NCBI GenBank assembly: GCA_021397835.1
Contig: JAJFZO010000605.1
Coordinates: forward strand, 372,001-436,000
Direction of reading: 5' to 3'
Origin: Moringa oleifera
Lineage: Eukaryota > Streptophyta > Magnoliopsida > Brassicales > Moringaceae
DNA: 64,000 nucleotides
Positions 11,315 to 21,852 of the stretch are shown here, in pieces; the first letter of the stretch is position 1, and every line of letters starts with the position of its first letter. The notes under the pieces are model-generated. The model searched no databases, had not been told where the DNA came from, and saw nothing but the letters and a program-made list of their open reading frames with translations. The position numbers and the translations under genes are program-made.

Positions 11315-11680
11315 GAAGGGAGGGATATGTTGGGGTAGGCCCAAATCTGTAACGATAGCCCAATATTACATGAGACCTACCAGAACACTCTCGACCCATC
11401 AATCTCAAAGCCCGATATCATGATCCAACTATCCAACCCAATACCCTCCTAATGAGAACAAAACCCAGCAAAAGTTAAAGGAGTGGCAGAAAAAAATGAT
11501 CGATGGGACGCAAAGCTGGAGGCAAAGCAGGTGAAAGCTGACAAGTACGAAAAAAGAATAAAAGCCATTAAAATGGGGATTGAACATTGGCCATTTACAC
11601 AAAAAAAAAAAAAAAAAAAAGAAACAGCAAAAGGAAAAGTCGGTCAGAATGAAACAACGTGCGTTGTGTATCCCAACACA
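11315..11680 (+). repeat. Diverged LTR-like repeat, copy 2, with upstream polypurine tract
   Basis: The repeat begins TGTTGGGG at 11328 and aligns with 6978-7326. Just before it lies a purine-rich run (GAAGGGAGGGA, 11315-11325), as expected of the polypurine tract that primes plus-strand synthesis next to a 3' LTR (established for LTR retrotransposons). It contains an A-tract at about 11601-11620. No intact internal coding region remains between the copies. Confidence 0.55.
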
Positions 11681-12259
11681 AATGATGTTCTATCTTAATT
11701 TCAACCAATAAAAGCAATGAGTATAAGATTTGCATGCACTCCTTGGCATTTTCCAGCAACTTGCCCAAATGCTGTGACCTTAACCTGATTTTCCAAGCAA
11801 AAAGGAACTTCGGAAATTGCATGGAAACTGGTAATTAAACAGTATATAATTTTGTATGTGTTATGTTATGGATTAATTGCCCTGAAAGGAAATTATATTT
11901 TATATAAATTTTCAAATTGGAATTTAAAAAACAAAACTATATCAATTATAATATTTACATGTTAACATTTTTTCAGTGTGATGAGACTTTTAATTTTTTC
12001 ACTCTGTTAATTTTAATGTGCATGACTTTAAACGTTTTTAATTTTTTAAAGTTCTAATTTGAGAATTTGCAGCAAATGCAATGTAATTAACATTTATATT
12101 ATGTTAAATCAATTCATAAACAACTGAGATTATATGACTAATTAATGCCAGTGCACTGAGAGGTCCAGACTGAAGTTGCCTGGACGGAGCTGTGTCTTCA
12201 TCTCTCTTTCATAAATCCTAGACACTTAATAAAGATGACTATACATTAAGTTCATCAAA
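11681..12259. other. Spacer downstream of the NAC gene
   Basis: A+T-rich; includes the 3' flank of the minus-strand NAC gene. Nothing else recognised. Confidence 0.4.
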
Positions 12260-13067
12260 TTACCACTCTTGTTCAATATTGATCACTGGCGACAGCTGCT
12301 TCTCTCCTTCTTCTTTCGGTTGAACGAGACCTTCTAGCGACAGTGGCAAACCTGCTCTTTGCTCAATAACCTTCAACGACGTTGCCTTTCTATAAACTTT
12401 GCAAAGCACCATATCCTCCTGAAATGATATACTGTTTATGAAAAGTTCTCTCGGGTTTACTCTTGGTTCTTGTCTGCATGAACAGAGAGAATGAAAGAAA
12501 TCAAGAACAACCATGGCGGGCGTATGTACCTTGTTGAAAGAGCAGCCAGGGGGCAGTCTGTACTCATTCATGACCCAGTCAGTCTTGCGCCCTCGTGGAG
12601 CTTTGCCTTCGTAGAAAACCAGTGTCTTCTTATAACCCAACTCCATTTGAGGCTCCTTCAAGCTTTTTATGGTCCGATCTGACCCAGTCGCTTTCCAGTA
12701 CCCGTTCTCAGTTCTTCTGCTGGACCTGCCTCCATGTCCATTCTTCCTTTCCTTGGGCACGTAGAAGTACCACTCTCTCTCCCCTATCTTCGCCAAACCT
12801 GATATCCATTCACATCACCTTATAATGCATATACTAAATTGATAAATGAGAAGATACACATTGTTAATTACCAGGTAACTCCCAAGGATCATGGCGGTAT
12901 ATGTCGAGATAACCGATGATGTCACAATGTAAACGTTCGACAAAGGTGTTCATCTTGAGGTAGTAGTCGAGGAGTTCTTCTTCTGTTGGGTGGAACCGGA
13001 AGCCTGGTAACGAAGTCACCTCTCCTGGGTTGATCTCCTCCATTAATTGCCTGAGGGTACCCTTCAT
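12260..13067 (-). CDS. NAC-domain transcription factor, short form (207 aa)
   Basis: Three exons: 12872-13067, 12530-12798 and 12260-12418, all with GT-AG junctions and continuous frame. The protein has the ordered NAC subdomains: [18 protein letters not shown] (residues about 20-37), [67 protein letters not shown], and [20 protein letters not shown]. This combination resembles the NAC035/LOV1 and NAC036 subgroup. The regulatory tail after the NAC domain is only about 30 residues, much shorter than in most family members, so it may lack a strong activation domain. A minus-strand TATA box lies only about 30 bp before this ATG, so Met9 (13041-13043) is a realistic alternative start. Nuclear DNA binding is inferred from the domain. 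Confidence 0.9.
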
Positions 13068-13092
13068 TAATTAATTCCACTTGCATGTGGGC

Positions 13093-13157
13093 TCTTTATA
13101 GAGGGAGAAAAGTGAGGCTTCTACGTCACGCGGGACGTGGAAAATTGACGTCAATTG
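13093..13157 (-). promoter_or_regulatory. NAC promoter: TATA box plus bZIP/ACGT sites
   Basis: On the minus strand TATAAAGAGC lies at 13091-13100. Further upstream sit three ACGT-core sites within about 40 bp: TACGTCA (13122-13128), GACGTGG (13134-13140) and the perfect palindrome ATTGACGTCAAT (13145-13156). TGACG and ACGT cores are binding sites of TGA and other bZIP factors (established). Function here is inferred. Confidence 0.6.
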
Positions 13158-14663
13158 GTGGCTGTCTCTCATTTCACCGGATATTCTTCATCACTAGGAT
13201 GACTTCTGTGGCTTCAGGGAAGCTGCAGGCACTCGTCGTACGGTGACTCAACTTTTTCATAAAATCATATAAATCCAAATGATAATAACTCAGCTGTGTA
13301 GATGCTAACATTCTTCTCTGTAAAATGTTGTTTGTTTTGATTGTGACTGCATTTAACTATTTTCATTTACGCAGGTCTGAAACGGATGGATGTGATATGA
13401 CCTTGCAGTGTATGAAGTTACATAATGTTATTAATGTTGATATCACAGTCGTTATTGATAACATATCTCATTCTTGCAAGATTTAATTTTTTAAAAATAT
13501 AATTATATATTAAAAAATTATAAGTGAAATTTATATTAAAGTTAATTAATAAATATTTGGTAAATATGAAATGGATGAAATGTAACACAGTATCCATAGT
13601 AAAAGCTGTCTGTATCTCAAACTGAGATGAAGACGTTTTGCATGAGGCCGTCGGGCTTGACTTCCAAGTCTTTGTCTTCTCATGCAGCACAAGTTGGCGC
13701 AAGTGACAAATGTAAGGAGATCGACTGTTGATAATGTTGATTGTCTTTTTGGACATAATAACAGATAAAATCATCTAACCCTGCCCCCACGCCAAGGGAG
13801 AATGCCAAGAGGAACATCTACCCTCTATCAGGGATGGCAGCGGATGCAGGTTGTTCTAATTGATTAAATCTTAATAAAACAATGAATTTGGACGAATTTA
13901 GATTTAAAATTTGATATCCAAATCAAATTAAGTCGAATTCGAATTTTGCTATTTGAGTGTTCGTTATTTAAATTCGTTTATGTAATTATATTAATATGTT
14001 AAATTTTTTATTTAAAATTTAATTACACTAAAATTTTAATTTAATTACATTAAATTTTTAAATTTAGATTTTAAAAATTTGTTATTAAATTTCAATTTTT
14101 TGTTTATTTACTAAAGAACTATCTTATTTAAAATTATAACATATGTAAATATAATAAATAAATTTAAATTAATTCAGATAATATATAAATAATTATAAAT
14201 AAATTTGGAACTTGTTTAAATATTAAAATTAATTTTTTTAAATAAATTCAAAAATAAATTGAGATATATATGTCTTAAATCGAGTTTAAGATTTTTTAAA
14301 TGGGTGGATACTCGATGGTTGCCATCCCAACCAACAACAGTCATTATCAAATGTCAATTATACTCCAATGCTTATGTTTATATAAACACAGATATGATAA
14401 TGCCCTGAGAGTAAAAAGAAAAGATAAATTCAAGGAATAAAGTTCTTGATTTGAAATTTATACTGAGTTTTTGGTAAAAAAAATTTATAAAATATTTTTA
14501 ATTTATTTTATTAAATTATGGAATATCACAAAATTAAGCAGAGAAAATATCTCGATCCAAAATGAACTGGGCTGTTCCTACATCGGGTCAGTAGTTGCAG
14601 TTGTCATGTTGAATGGTGACTGGAACCCATTATAGGTTGGTGATTGCAGATGACAAGCTCATT
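13158..14663. other. Intergenic spacer, very A+T-rich in its right half
   Basis: 13840-14300 is built almost wholly of AAATTT-type sequence. A 118-codon minus frame at 13418-13774 lies in low-complexity DNA and matches nothing. No gene called. Confidence 0.45.
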
Positions 14664-14756
14664 TGGGCTAATGGGCTAGCTTAGAACTAGCTTGGCCCAG
14701 AGCTCGGTGGCACCCGCTCTCTCCTTCTCTCTCGCAAAACCCTGTTAAACCCTAAG
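14664..14756 (+). promoter_or_regulatory. PPR gene promoter: site II and telo-box elements
   Basis: TGGGCT at 14664-14669 and 14672-14677, its reverse-type GGCCCA at 14694-14699, then two AAACCCT telo-boxes (14737-14743 and within TTAAACCCTAA at 14746-14756). Site II (TGGGCY) with telo-boxes is typical of promoters of plant ribosomal, mitochondrial and organelle-RNA genes (established), which fits a PPR gene starting at 14837. Confidence 0.65.
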
Positions 14757-14836
14757 CACCCGCCTTAAGCGCTAACAGAGAAGATAACTGAAGGAGCAAT
14801 CAACGGCTCTACGGAAAACAGAGGAAGGAGGAAAGA

Positions 14837-16240
14837 ATGGGGAAGATCCCACCGTCGTTTCGATCTGCTCTGTCTACCTCACTCATCAGGAAACCTCCAA
14901 ATCCTTCACACGCTGAATCCCCGTCTGCTACTCCTCTGCCCGGAAAGCTCAATCACTTTCCCAGGAAACCCAGTAAGAAAAAAATATCCAAACTTTCTCC
15001 AGAAACGACCAACACCCAGAATTTCTTCGAGACCGCTGACGTCGTAGATGCTAAAAAGATTTTTAATTCCGTGGTCGCTACCTCAAAAGCACCCCTTGAT
15101 CTTAAATTCCACAACTCTTTGCTCCAATCTTATGCTTCGATCTCCACCGTTGATGACTCCCTCTCTTTCCTCCGCCACATGACCAAGACCCAGCCTTCGT
15201 TCTCGCCTGACCGATCTACTTACCATATCTTGCTTTCACAGTCCTGCAGAGCGCCTGATTCCTCCCTCGCCTCTGTTCATCGAGCCCTTAATCTCATGGT
15301 CAATAATGGGTTCGAGCCCAATCAGGTCACCACTGACATCGCGGTCCGCTCTCTATGTGAAGCAGGTCGCATGGATGATGCTGTTGATTTGGTTAAGGAG
15401 TTGTCTGCGAAAAACTCGCCCCCAGACACTTATACATATAATTTTCTGGTTAAACATTTGTGTAAGAGCAGAGCACTGAGTACAGTTTATAGTTTCATTG
15501 ATGAAATGCGAAGTTCTTTCGATTTAAAGCCTGATCTTGTTACTTACACTATCTTGATTGATAATGTCTGTAATACCAAGAATTTACGTGAGGCAATGAG
15601 GTTAGTAGGTGCCCTTAATGATTCAGGGTACAAGCCTGATTGCTTTGTATATAATACTATTATGAAGGGTTATTGTATGTTGAGCAGAGGGAGCGAGGCA
15701 ATTGGTGTTTATAAGAAAATGAAGGAGGAAGGAGTGGAGCCTGACATTGTTACCTACAATACTTTGATTTTTGGGTTGTCAAAATCTGGCAGAGTGAAGG
15801 AAGCTAAAAAGTATTTGGATATCATGGTGGAATCAGGCCATTTCCCAGATGCAGTTACTTACACGACCTTGATGAATGGGCTGTGCAGAGAAGGGAATGC
15901 CATGGGTGCATTGGCTTTGTTGGAGGAAATGGAAGCAAAAGGATGCAGTCCCAATTGGTGTACTTATAACACATTGCTACATGGGTTGTGTAAGTCAAGA
16001 TTGTTGGAGAAAGGGGTTGAATTGTATGAGGTAATGAAATCAGGTGCTATGAAGCTTGAGACAGCATCTTATGCTACATTTGTGAGGGCCCTTTGTAGGG
16101 AAGGCAGGATTGCTGAGGCTTATGGGGTGTATGATTATGCAGTTGAGAGCAAGAGTTTAACAGATGTTGCTGCTTATACGACATTGGAGGGTACACTTAA
16201 GTGGCTGAAGAAAGCTAGAGAAAAAGGCCTTGCCATCTAA
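14837..16240 (+). CDS. P-class pentatricopeptide repeat protein (467 aa)
   Basis: Intronless. A basic, Ser/Pro-rich N-terminus (about 65 residues) looks like an organelle-targeting region and is followed by roughly nine 35-residue PPR motifs from about residue 90 to 450. Examples include PDIVTYNTLIFGLSKSGRVKEA, PDAVTYTTLMNGLCREGNA and PNWCTYNTLLHGLCKSR. There is no E, DYW or SMR tail, so it is P-class. Such proteins bind organelle RNA and affect its processing, stability or translation (family knowledge); the target is unknown. Overall it looks like the orthologue of Arabidopsis At2g17670, which from memory also lies beside a DUF241 gene, matching the neighbour here. The start is the first in-frame ATG, and no earlier in-frame ATG precedes it. 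Confidence 0.9.
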   Translation: MGKIPPSFRSALSTSLIRKPPNPSHAESPSATPLPGKLNHFPRKPSKKKISKLSPETTNTQNFFETADVVDAKKIFNSVVATSKAPLDLKFHNSLLQSYASISTVDDSLSFLRHMTKTQPSFSPDRSTYHILLSQSCRAPDSSLASVHRALNLMVNNGFEPNQVTTDIAVRSLCEAGRMDDAVDLVKELSAKNSPPDTYTYNFLVKHLCKSRALSTVYSFIDEMRSSFDLKPDLVTYTILIDNVCNTKNLREAMRLVGALNDSGYKPDCFVYNTIMKGYCMLSRGSEAIGVYKKMKEEGVEPDIVTYNTLIFGLSKSGRVKEAKKYLDIMVESGHFPDAVTYTTLMNGLCREGNAMGALALLEEMEAKGCSPNWCTYNTLLHGLCKSRLLEKGVELYEVMKSGAMKLETASYATFVRALCREGRIAEAYGVYDYAVESKSLTDVAAYTTLEGTLKWLKKAREKGLAI

Positions 16241-18194
16241 ACCATTATCTTCTCATTTAGAGAGTGCTGAATGCTTTTGATCAAATTTTCTTCAAGTATA
16301 TGCCATCCTTGGGAAGGTTGGGACCAAAATTTTGCAGCATAGTAGCGCTTGCTCACAGCTGAAGAACTTGGATTGTCAATTTAGTTGTAACAATCCATCA
16401 TGAATGCTGAATGACTGATGCGGATTCGTTGATATTCATTAGTCCCAATGTCATCTTCTGATATGTTGATTCGCTGCAGCCATGGCTGATGCTGTATTAA
16501 ATTGTGAATTAAGAGAGGCCAGAAACCCATGAGGTCACTGAATGAATGTATTTCTTACTGATATATGGAACCTGTGGATTCATGTCTTGCCAAAACCTAT
16601 GTGGAAGTTCTATTGACTGGAAGTTGATGTTCACAGAAGGCATACATGATGATGTTTTTCGTATTTTTAAACGGAGGTTGCTGATGAATGCTGAATGAAC
16701 TTGTACCTATAGCTTGTATTCTCTCGTGGTGTCTTGTTTAACTTTATCAGGTTGTCAGTGTTTTATGTTGAGCTTTGAAAGCCTCTTTCTAAAACTTCTG
16801 TATTTGTTCTTAATATACCCTTATCGATATCATGAGCTTCCTCCAACCAATAATGGATGCAGTTGGCTATTGCTCAATGTTTCTGCCCATGATTGTTGCA
16901 TTATCATAAAAGGCAGCTGCAGTTAGCATCTATAATTCAGGGTCTGAAACTTCTGTTTTGCTTTTGTTCTGATTGGAAACACCAACAGGGTTTTCTATGT
17001 ATATGAACCGCTGACATAAAGTGTGACTGTCTTCCCAGAGGAATAGTATCTGAACCTTTGAATTTTTTTTTTGGGGGTTAATTTTTCTTGTCATTTCTGT
17101 GCTTGTATGAGCTCTCATCTCTTCCATGGAAACTTCATTCTTGCCATATCTAGGATTTTGGCCTTGGCCAATACGACGGCCAAATCTTAAGACAGCTCAG
17201 AGTGGATAATTTGGTCTCAAGATACTTCCCAGGAAATCATCAAGTGTCACCTGCAGATGAAAATCTCCACTGTTGACTCTTGGCCATGAAAATGTTGGAC
17301 AAAGATCTGAGCAAAGGTTGATGTGTTCCAGAAAAACAAGAATGGGGAAGGCAAGAGATAAAGCCTTCATGTTACTTACTCAGAAGAAATCAACAAATTG
17401 ATTTCTCCAAGCAAAGAATTTCCTGTGCTATGTAGCCAAGTTCAATGTCCATTGATTTAACAAGGACATAGTGAAAAGAACACCGGAGACATGGATAATC
17501 ATGCCCTACCCTGTTGATTTAATAAAGTGCCATTAATTCAAATGTGGGCAATTTTCTGTATGCTACTGCCAGCCTGCCATTCGATATTTTATATGTGCAA
17601 CAGGCCTTTTGGTATATAAATTTATCTTCTTGTCTCCCAAAAACAAATATCCCCATTGCAACCTAATGCTTTATGGTACACAGTTCAGCGACGCTGGTAC
17701 GAATTCAATATCCAATTAGGCATGATTTCTTACACCAAACCTAGATACCCATCATGCAAACCTAGATTCTTGGATTTACCATCTAATTTTCTGAAAAATC
17801 TTGTCTCTCTAATTTTCTTGGTCAAATTGACTTGGTATCTCTCTGGGATCTTTGAAATTAGACAATCATTAATTTGCCAGCCTTGAATGTTCATGTTTCA
17901 CCCAGGGTCATGATCAATTTCTGGTGCTTGCAATGACTGGGGAGACAAAGAGGCATCCGGCTTCCTCTACCTGTACCGGTTGTTTACAGATGGAGGATCA
18001 TAACTAAAAATTAATCCGACCTACATGTAGCCTATCTTATAACCATAAGGACTAAAGAAAGCACAGAGGTTTGCAGGTTGCTAGCCAAAATGTTAGCAAA
18101 GATCTTCTACATTGTAACTTATTCCACAATGCCAACACATGGGTATTGTACCAAGAGGTGCCTAAGGATTCTGGTTTCTCTGAAATCATTTTTC
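16241..18194. other. Intergenic spacer (PPR 3' flank to DUF241 gene 1)
   Basis: About 1.95 kb. The beginning is probably the PPR 3' UTR. No open coding region above background, no repeat and no RNA gene recognised. Confidence 0.5.
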
Positions 18195-18204
18195 TTATAT
18201 ATAG
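18195..18204 (+). promoter_or_regulatory. TATA box of DUF241 gene 1
   Basis: TTATATATAG about 70 bp before the ATG at 18274, the same spacing class as in the other three cluster members. Confidence 0.6.
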
Positions 18205-18273
18205 GTTTCAGGGTCATACCCATTCAAGCACTCTCCGAATTCAGTGTTCTTAAGCTTTTCTGCCAAGCAAAAA

Positions 18274-19167
18274 ATGGCACGATCACCTGTGCCTACTCCT
18301 GTTAGGTCTATTAGCCTGCCATCAAGGCTGCAAGCCAAGCCTAAGAGAATTGAAACAGAGTTAAGCATGCTAAGAGCTTTTGAATCACCGTCGAAAGCAA
18401 CAACTTGTTTAGCTGCTGGGGGCATTCAATTTGGTTTAACCAGGCTAGTGGAGCTGTATAACTGCATAGAGGAAGTCGTTCAATCACCAGAGACTCAACA
18501 AGCTCTTCACCAGCAGCAACATGTAAAACTTATAGAAGAGACATTAGATGGATCAATCAGACTGATAGATGCATGTGGAACTATAAGAGACTTGATTTCA
18601 ATGTTGAAGGAGCAAGTGCAATTCCTTCAGTCAGCTTTACGCAGAAGGGGTTTGATTTCAAGCATTGAAAGTGCCATTCATGCTTACATTAGCTTTAGAA
18701 AGAAGTCAAAAAAGGGTATTGTCAAGGGTCTCAAAGCATTGAAGAGGATGGAAAGCAATGTAGCATCCTTTCTTCAACTTGATGTAGATCAACATTTACT
18801 TATGGTGGTTAATGTACTAAGAGAAGCAAGTGCCTTAACAATATACATCTTTGAATCTCTCTTGCAATTCCTTTCCATGCCAGTAGGAAAAGCAAAGGCC
18901 GGTAGATGGTCATTGTTAAGGAAACTGTTCCCCATTACAGCAGAGAGAGATCAGAAGATGTTCAATGAGGTGGGGAGTGTTGACATTGCTCTCTGCTCCC
19001 TGCATGAGAGAATTCGAGGAAGCGATGCCAAAGTGGATGTGCAGATGGCACTAAAGAGATTAAGGACACTTGATTGCAGCGTAAAGAGTCTTGAGGATGG
19101 TTTAGATTGCCTGTCTAGACGCCTCATCCAACATAGAGTCTGTCTCCTAAACATCCTTACGCCTTGA
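18274..19167 (+). CDS. DUF241 (BPS1-like) family protein 1 (297 aa)
   Basis: Intronless member of the plant DUF241 family (Pfam PF03087), whose biochemical function is not established. It shows the family hallmarks in order: N-terminal VRSISLPSR, then ELYNCIEEVVQSPETQQAL, LDGSIRLIDACGTIRDL, LQSALRRRG, SAIHAYISFRKKSKK, RWSLLRKLF, and the closing RLIQHRVCLLNILTP. It is mainly alpha-helical with no signal peptide or membrane segment. An in-frame ATG ten codons upstream (18244) exists, but MARSPVPTPVRSISLPSR is the conserved N-terminus, so 18274 was chosen. It is the first of four tandem copies and the only one without the shared 3' element. Confidence 0.92.
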   Translation: MARSPVPTPVRSISLPSRLQAKPKRIETELSMLRAFESPSKATTCLAAGGIQFGLTRLVELYNCIEEVVQSPETQQALHQQQHVKLIEETLDGSIRLIDACGTIRDLISMLKEQVQFLQSALRRRGLISSIESAIHAYISFRKKSKKGIVKGLKALKRMESNVASFLQLDVDQHLLMVVNVLREASALTIYIFESLLQFLSMPVGKAKAGRWSLLRKLFPITAERDQKMFNEVGSVDIALCSLHERIRGSDAKVDVQMALKRLRTLDCSVKSLEDGLDCLSRRLIQHRVCLLNILTP

Positions 19168-20808
19168 AGATAGTACTTCTTGTACACAAACCAAATTTTG
19201 CACAAATCCAAAAGCATATATAGCTCAGCAAATCTGAATATAGTTACTTAGTTATTCATTTGATCTTGTCAGCACTGTGTTGCCCTCTATGCTTATTTCA
19301 ATGTTCTCAGTATCAGTACCTCAATCTCAAAGTCGAAGCTATAGTTCCCAAGAGAAAATCTCATCAGAGAAATAACATTTCAGAAGAAAAGATGATTAAC
19401 CTGCAAGAAAAAATTGTTGTTAATTTCAATTCTTGATGGTTTGCACCAAAACTAAGTAATGCTTCTCTTCCTCTGTTATTTCATCTTGCTAAGACCAAGG
19501 AGGCCTCTTGTGTGAAAATTCGGGTGTTAGGATAAAAATTTTCCAGCCCCTGAAAAGCAAATGTCCATGGAGTAACTCGAAATGTATCATGCAGTAATGA
19601 TTGGATGGAGTGGTTATAGCTTTAATATTATCATAATACACCTTTTCTCTGTTGCCATAGTTTATCAACACTCTTCAATAATTCATCGTAGCATCTATTG
19701 TTTATGCATGGGCGTAACACTTGTCTCATAAAGTTAGATCCATTGACCATATTATTCTTGATGCCCCACAAATGCGAATATGGACAAAAAAGAAATTCAT
19801 GTAACACATTATGGTCTGCTAGAATCACTAAGCATGCCGACTAGCATGACTCAATTAATGATAATGATGACTAGTCATTGCTTATTGTACGAAAATGGTG
19901 CACCCACATGCATCCCAGAATTCAGAGGCACTACCATTGGCTTTGTACGGTCACATGGTGCCGATATACAGAATCAAGTGAGTCTAAAGAAATGCAATGT
20001 ACCTGGCTATGTACTACGTCGGACACTCCTGGATTGAATCTCTGCTTTACTCTGTGTAACATGATTAACTAGTTGATAGAGAAGGCCAATCCATTTTGGT
20101 CATGAGTTCTGAATGCCTCATCTCTCTAACCAAGAAGGAACTTATTCTAATCAAATTGCTGTGACGTGTAGAATAACCACAGGAGACAAGGAGAATAATG
20201 GCATCATGGGCAAACAACTTGCGCTGATGCCAATGTGTGTTTCTCCGATTCAACTTATGTTCTTGCAATTCTTCCCATAAGCCAACCTTCTTAGTATTTT
20301 AGTTTTGATGCCAATTTGTCTCCATTAGATTGGCATCAATGTCCTCATGCACAAAACAACACTTCCCTTGTTCTGCTGAATGCCTCATTGTCTCCTAAGG
20401 ACACACACTGCCTTGTCACCACCACTGCTCTGCCTTACATGATTCTTCTGCCACTTTGAAGATAAAGTATGAGCAGATTCGCCGTGAACATTGGTTCCCT
20501 GCTCTCATTAGTTCCTCTTGCAAGCCTAGATTCTTTGATTCTTTGAAGATAGACATGAATCGCAAACCTTTTGAGCATTGAAATTTGTGTACTAATGTTA
20601 CCAGAGAATAAAGCTGAATTCCAGGTCGCAGCATGGTCCCAGCAATGAATGGGAAGGCAAGGAAGCATACAGCAGTCATGGCCCTTATCTGCTGTTTACA
20701 CATTCACCAAGACAAACATTGCAGCTTGTTGGCCACAGATGTCACACAAGAAGTGGAAATTTAAGGTGACCCTCAATGCCATCACATGCATACTGTCTCT
20801 ACTGTTAA
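19168..20808. other. Spacer between DUF241 genes 1 and 2
   Basis: About 1.6 kb with no convincing gene. A 95-codon minus frame at 20416-20703 has no recognisable family features. TGTACACA lies at 19181-19188 just after gene 1. Confidence 0.5.
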
Positions 20809-20817
20809 TATAAATAG
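20809..20817 (+). promoter_or_regulatory. TATA box of DUF241 gene 2
   Basis: TATAAATAG about 75 bp before the ATG at 20889. A weak relative of the gene 3/4 upstream element (GCCATCACATGCAT) lies near 20779-20792. Confidence 0.6.
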
Positions 20818-20888
20818 TTTGATGAACCATTCAGTTCAAGTACCACTTACAAACATAGAGTGTTCTCACACAATCTGCAAATACTCAG

Positions 20889-21794
20889 ATGGCAGCTTCA
20901 TCTGCATTGCCTGTTAGGTCCATTAGCTTGCCGTCTAGGGTGCATCCTACTTCAGTGAAAGTGGAAGCAGCCTTAAACCACCTAAGAGTCTGGCAAGTAT
21001 CAGCTTCCTCAGCAGTTCCCATTGGAGCCGAAACATTTCAAATTGGGCTAATTGGCCTGGCAGAGTTGTACAACAATCTTCAGGAATTCATCCAGTCTCC
21101 ACTCACCCAACGAGAGCTTCTTCGTTATCAAAATGGAGAACTAGTGGAAGATGCACTAGATGGATCAGTCACTTTGCTAGACACATGTGATTCTGCAAGG
21201 AATGTGTTGTTCACAATGAAGCAACATGTGCAGACTCTGCAATCAGCTCTTCGTAGAAGGGGCAGAGACTTGAGCATAGAAAGTAATGTCAATGCTTATA
21301 TTAGCTTCAGGAAGAAGGCAAAAAAGGAGATTGCTAAATGCGTTGGATCATTGAAGAAAATGGAAAGGAAAGCTTTTTTCTCTGAGTTTCTGGATGGGAA
21401 TCAACACCTGGAAATGATTGTCCAAGTTCTGAGAGAAGCAACAAGCTTTAGTATCTCCATTTTTCAGTCTCTTTTGCTATTCCTCTCAACGCCAACAATG
21501 AAGATAAAGCCTGGGGGGTTCACGTTGATCTCAAAATTGATTCTGAAGAGATCATCATCCTCTGGCAGAGAGCAGAAGATAATCAACGAGGTGGAGAGCG
21601 TGGATCTTGCTGTTTACGCCCTCCATGAGCACCTGCGGAGCTGTGATGCCAGCACAGAAGTGCAGATGCTGCTCAAGATGCTAGAGACTCTCAACAATAG
21701 CATTGATAGCCTTGAGACTGGATTAGATTCCATGTTCAGGTGTCTGGTCCAAAATAGAGTCTCTTTCCTTAACATTCTCACTAATCACCATTAA
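20889..21794 (+). CDS. DUF241 (BPS1-like) family protein 2 (301 aa)
   Basis: Intronless, complete from ATG to TAA. Same architecture as its neighbours: VRSISLPSRVHPTSVKVE, ELYNNLQEFIQSPLTQRE, LDGSVTLLDTCDSARNVL, LQSALRRRGRDLSIES, NAYISFRKKAKKEI, and ending CLVQNRVSFLNILTNHH. Residues about 208-224 include FTLISKLILKRSSSSGRE, a Ser-rich stretch absent from the others. Molecular function is unknown for the family. Tandem same-strand duplication with the copies at 18.3, 23.0 and 26.4 kb is evident. The 26-nt 3' element begins 32 nt after the stop. Confidence 0.92.
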   Translation: MAASSALPVRSISLPSRVHPTSVKVEAALNHLRVWQVSASSAVPIGAETFQIGLIGLAELYNNLQEFIQSPLTQRELLRYQNGELVEDALDGSVTLLDTCDSARNVLFTMKQHVQTLQSALRRRGRDLSIESNVNAYISFRKKAKKEIAKCVGSLKKMERKAFFSEFLDGNQHLEMIVQVLREATSFSISIFQSLLLFLSTPTMKIKPGGFTLISKLILKRSSSSGREQKIINEVESVDLAVYALHEHLRSCDASTEVQMLLKMLETLNNSIDSLETGLDSMFRCLVQNRVSFLNILTNHH

Positions 21795-21826
21795 TACTAG
21801 AACTATTGTACATCTGAGACTGGCAT

Positions 21827-21852
21827 GGCATCCGCATTTTAAAGGATCTGCT
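21827..21852 (+). promoter_or_regulatory. Conserved 26-nt 3'-UTR element, DUF241 gene 2 copy
   Basis: GGCATCC then GCATTTTAA then AGGATCTGCT, 32 nt past the stop. Matches elements at 23913-23938 and 27394-27420. GCATCC and GGATCTGC can pair as a short stem with a 2-nt bulge. Confidence 0.7.

Noticed and set aside
13418..13774. 118-codon minus-strand frame
   Set aside because: Ile/Asn-rich translation of A+T-rich DNA; typical random frame.
20416..20703. 95-codon minus-strand frame between DUF241 genes 1 and 2
   Set aside because: No domain, no splice partner, antisense to the cluster; no support as a gene.
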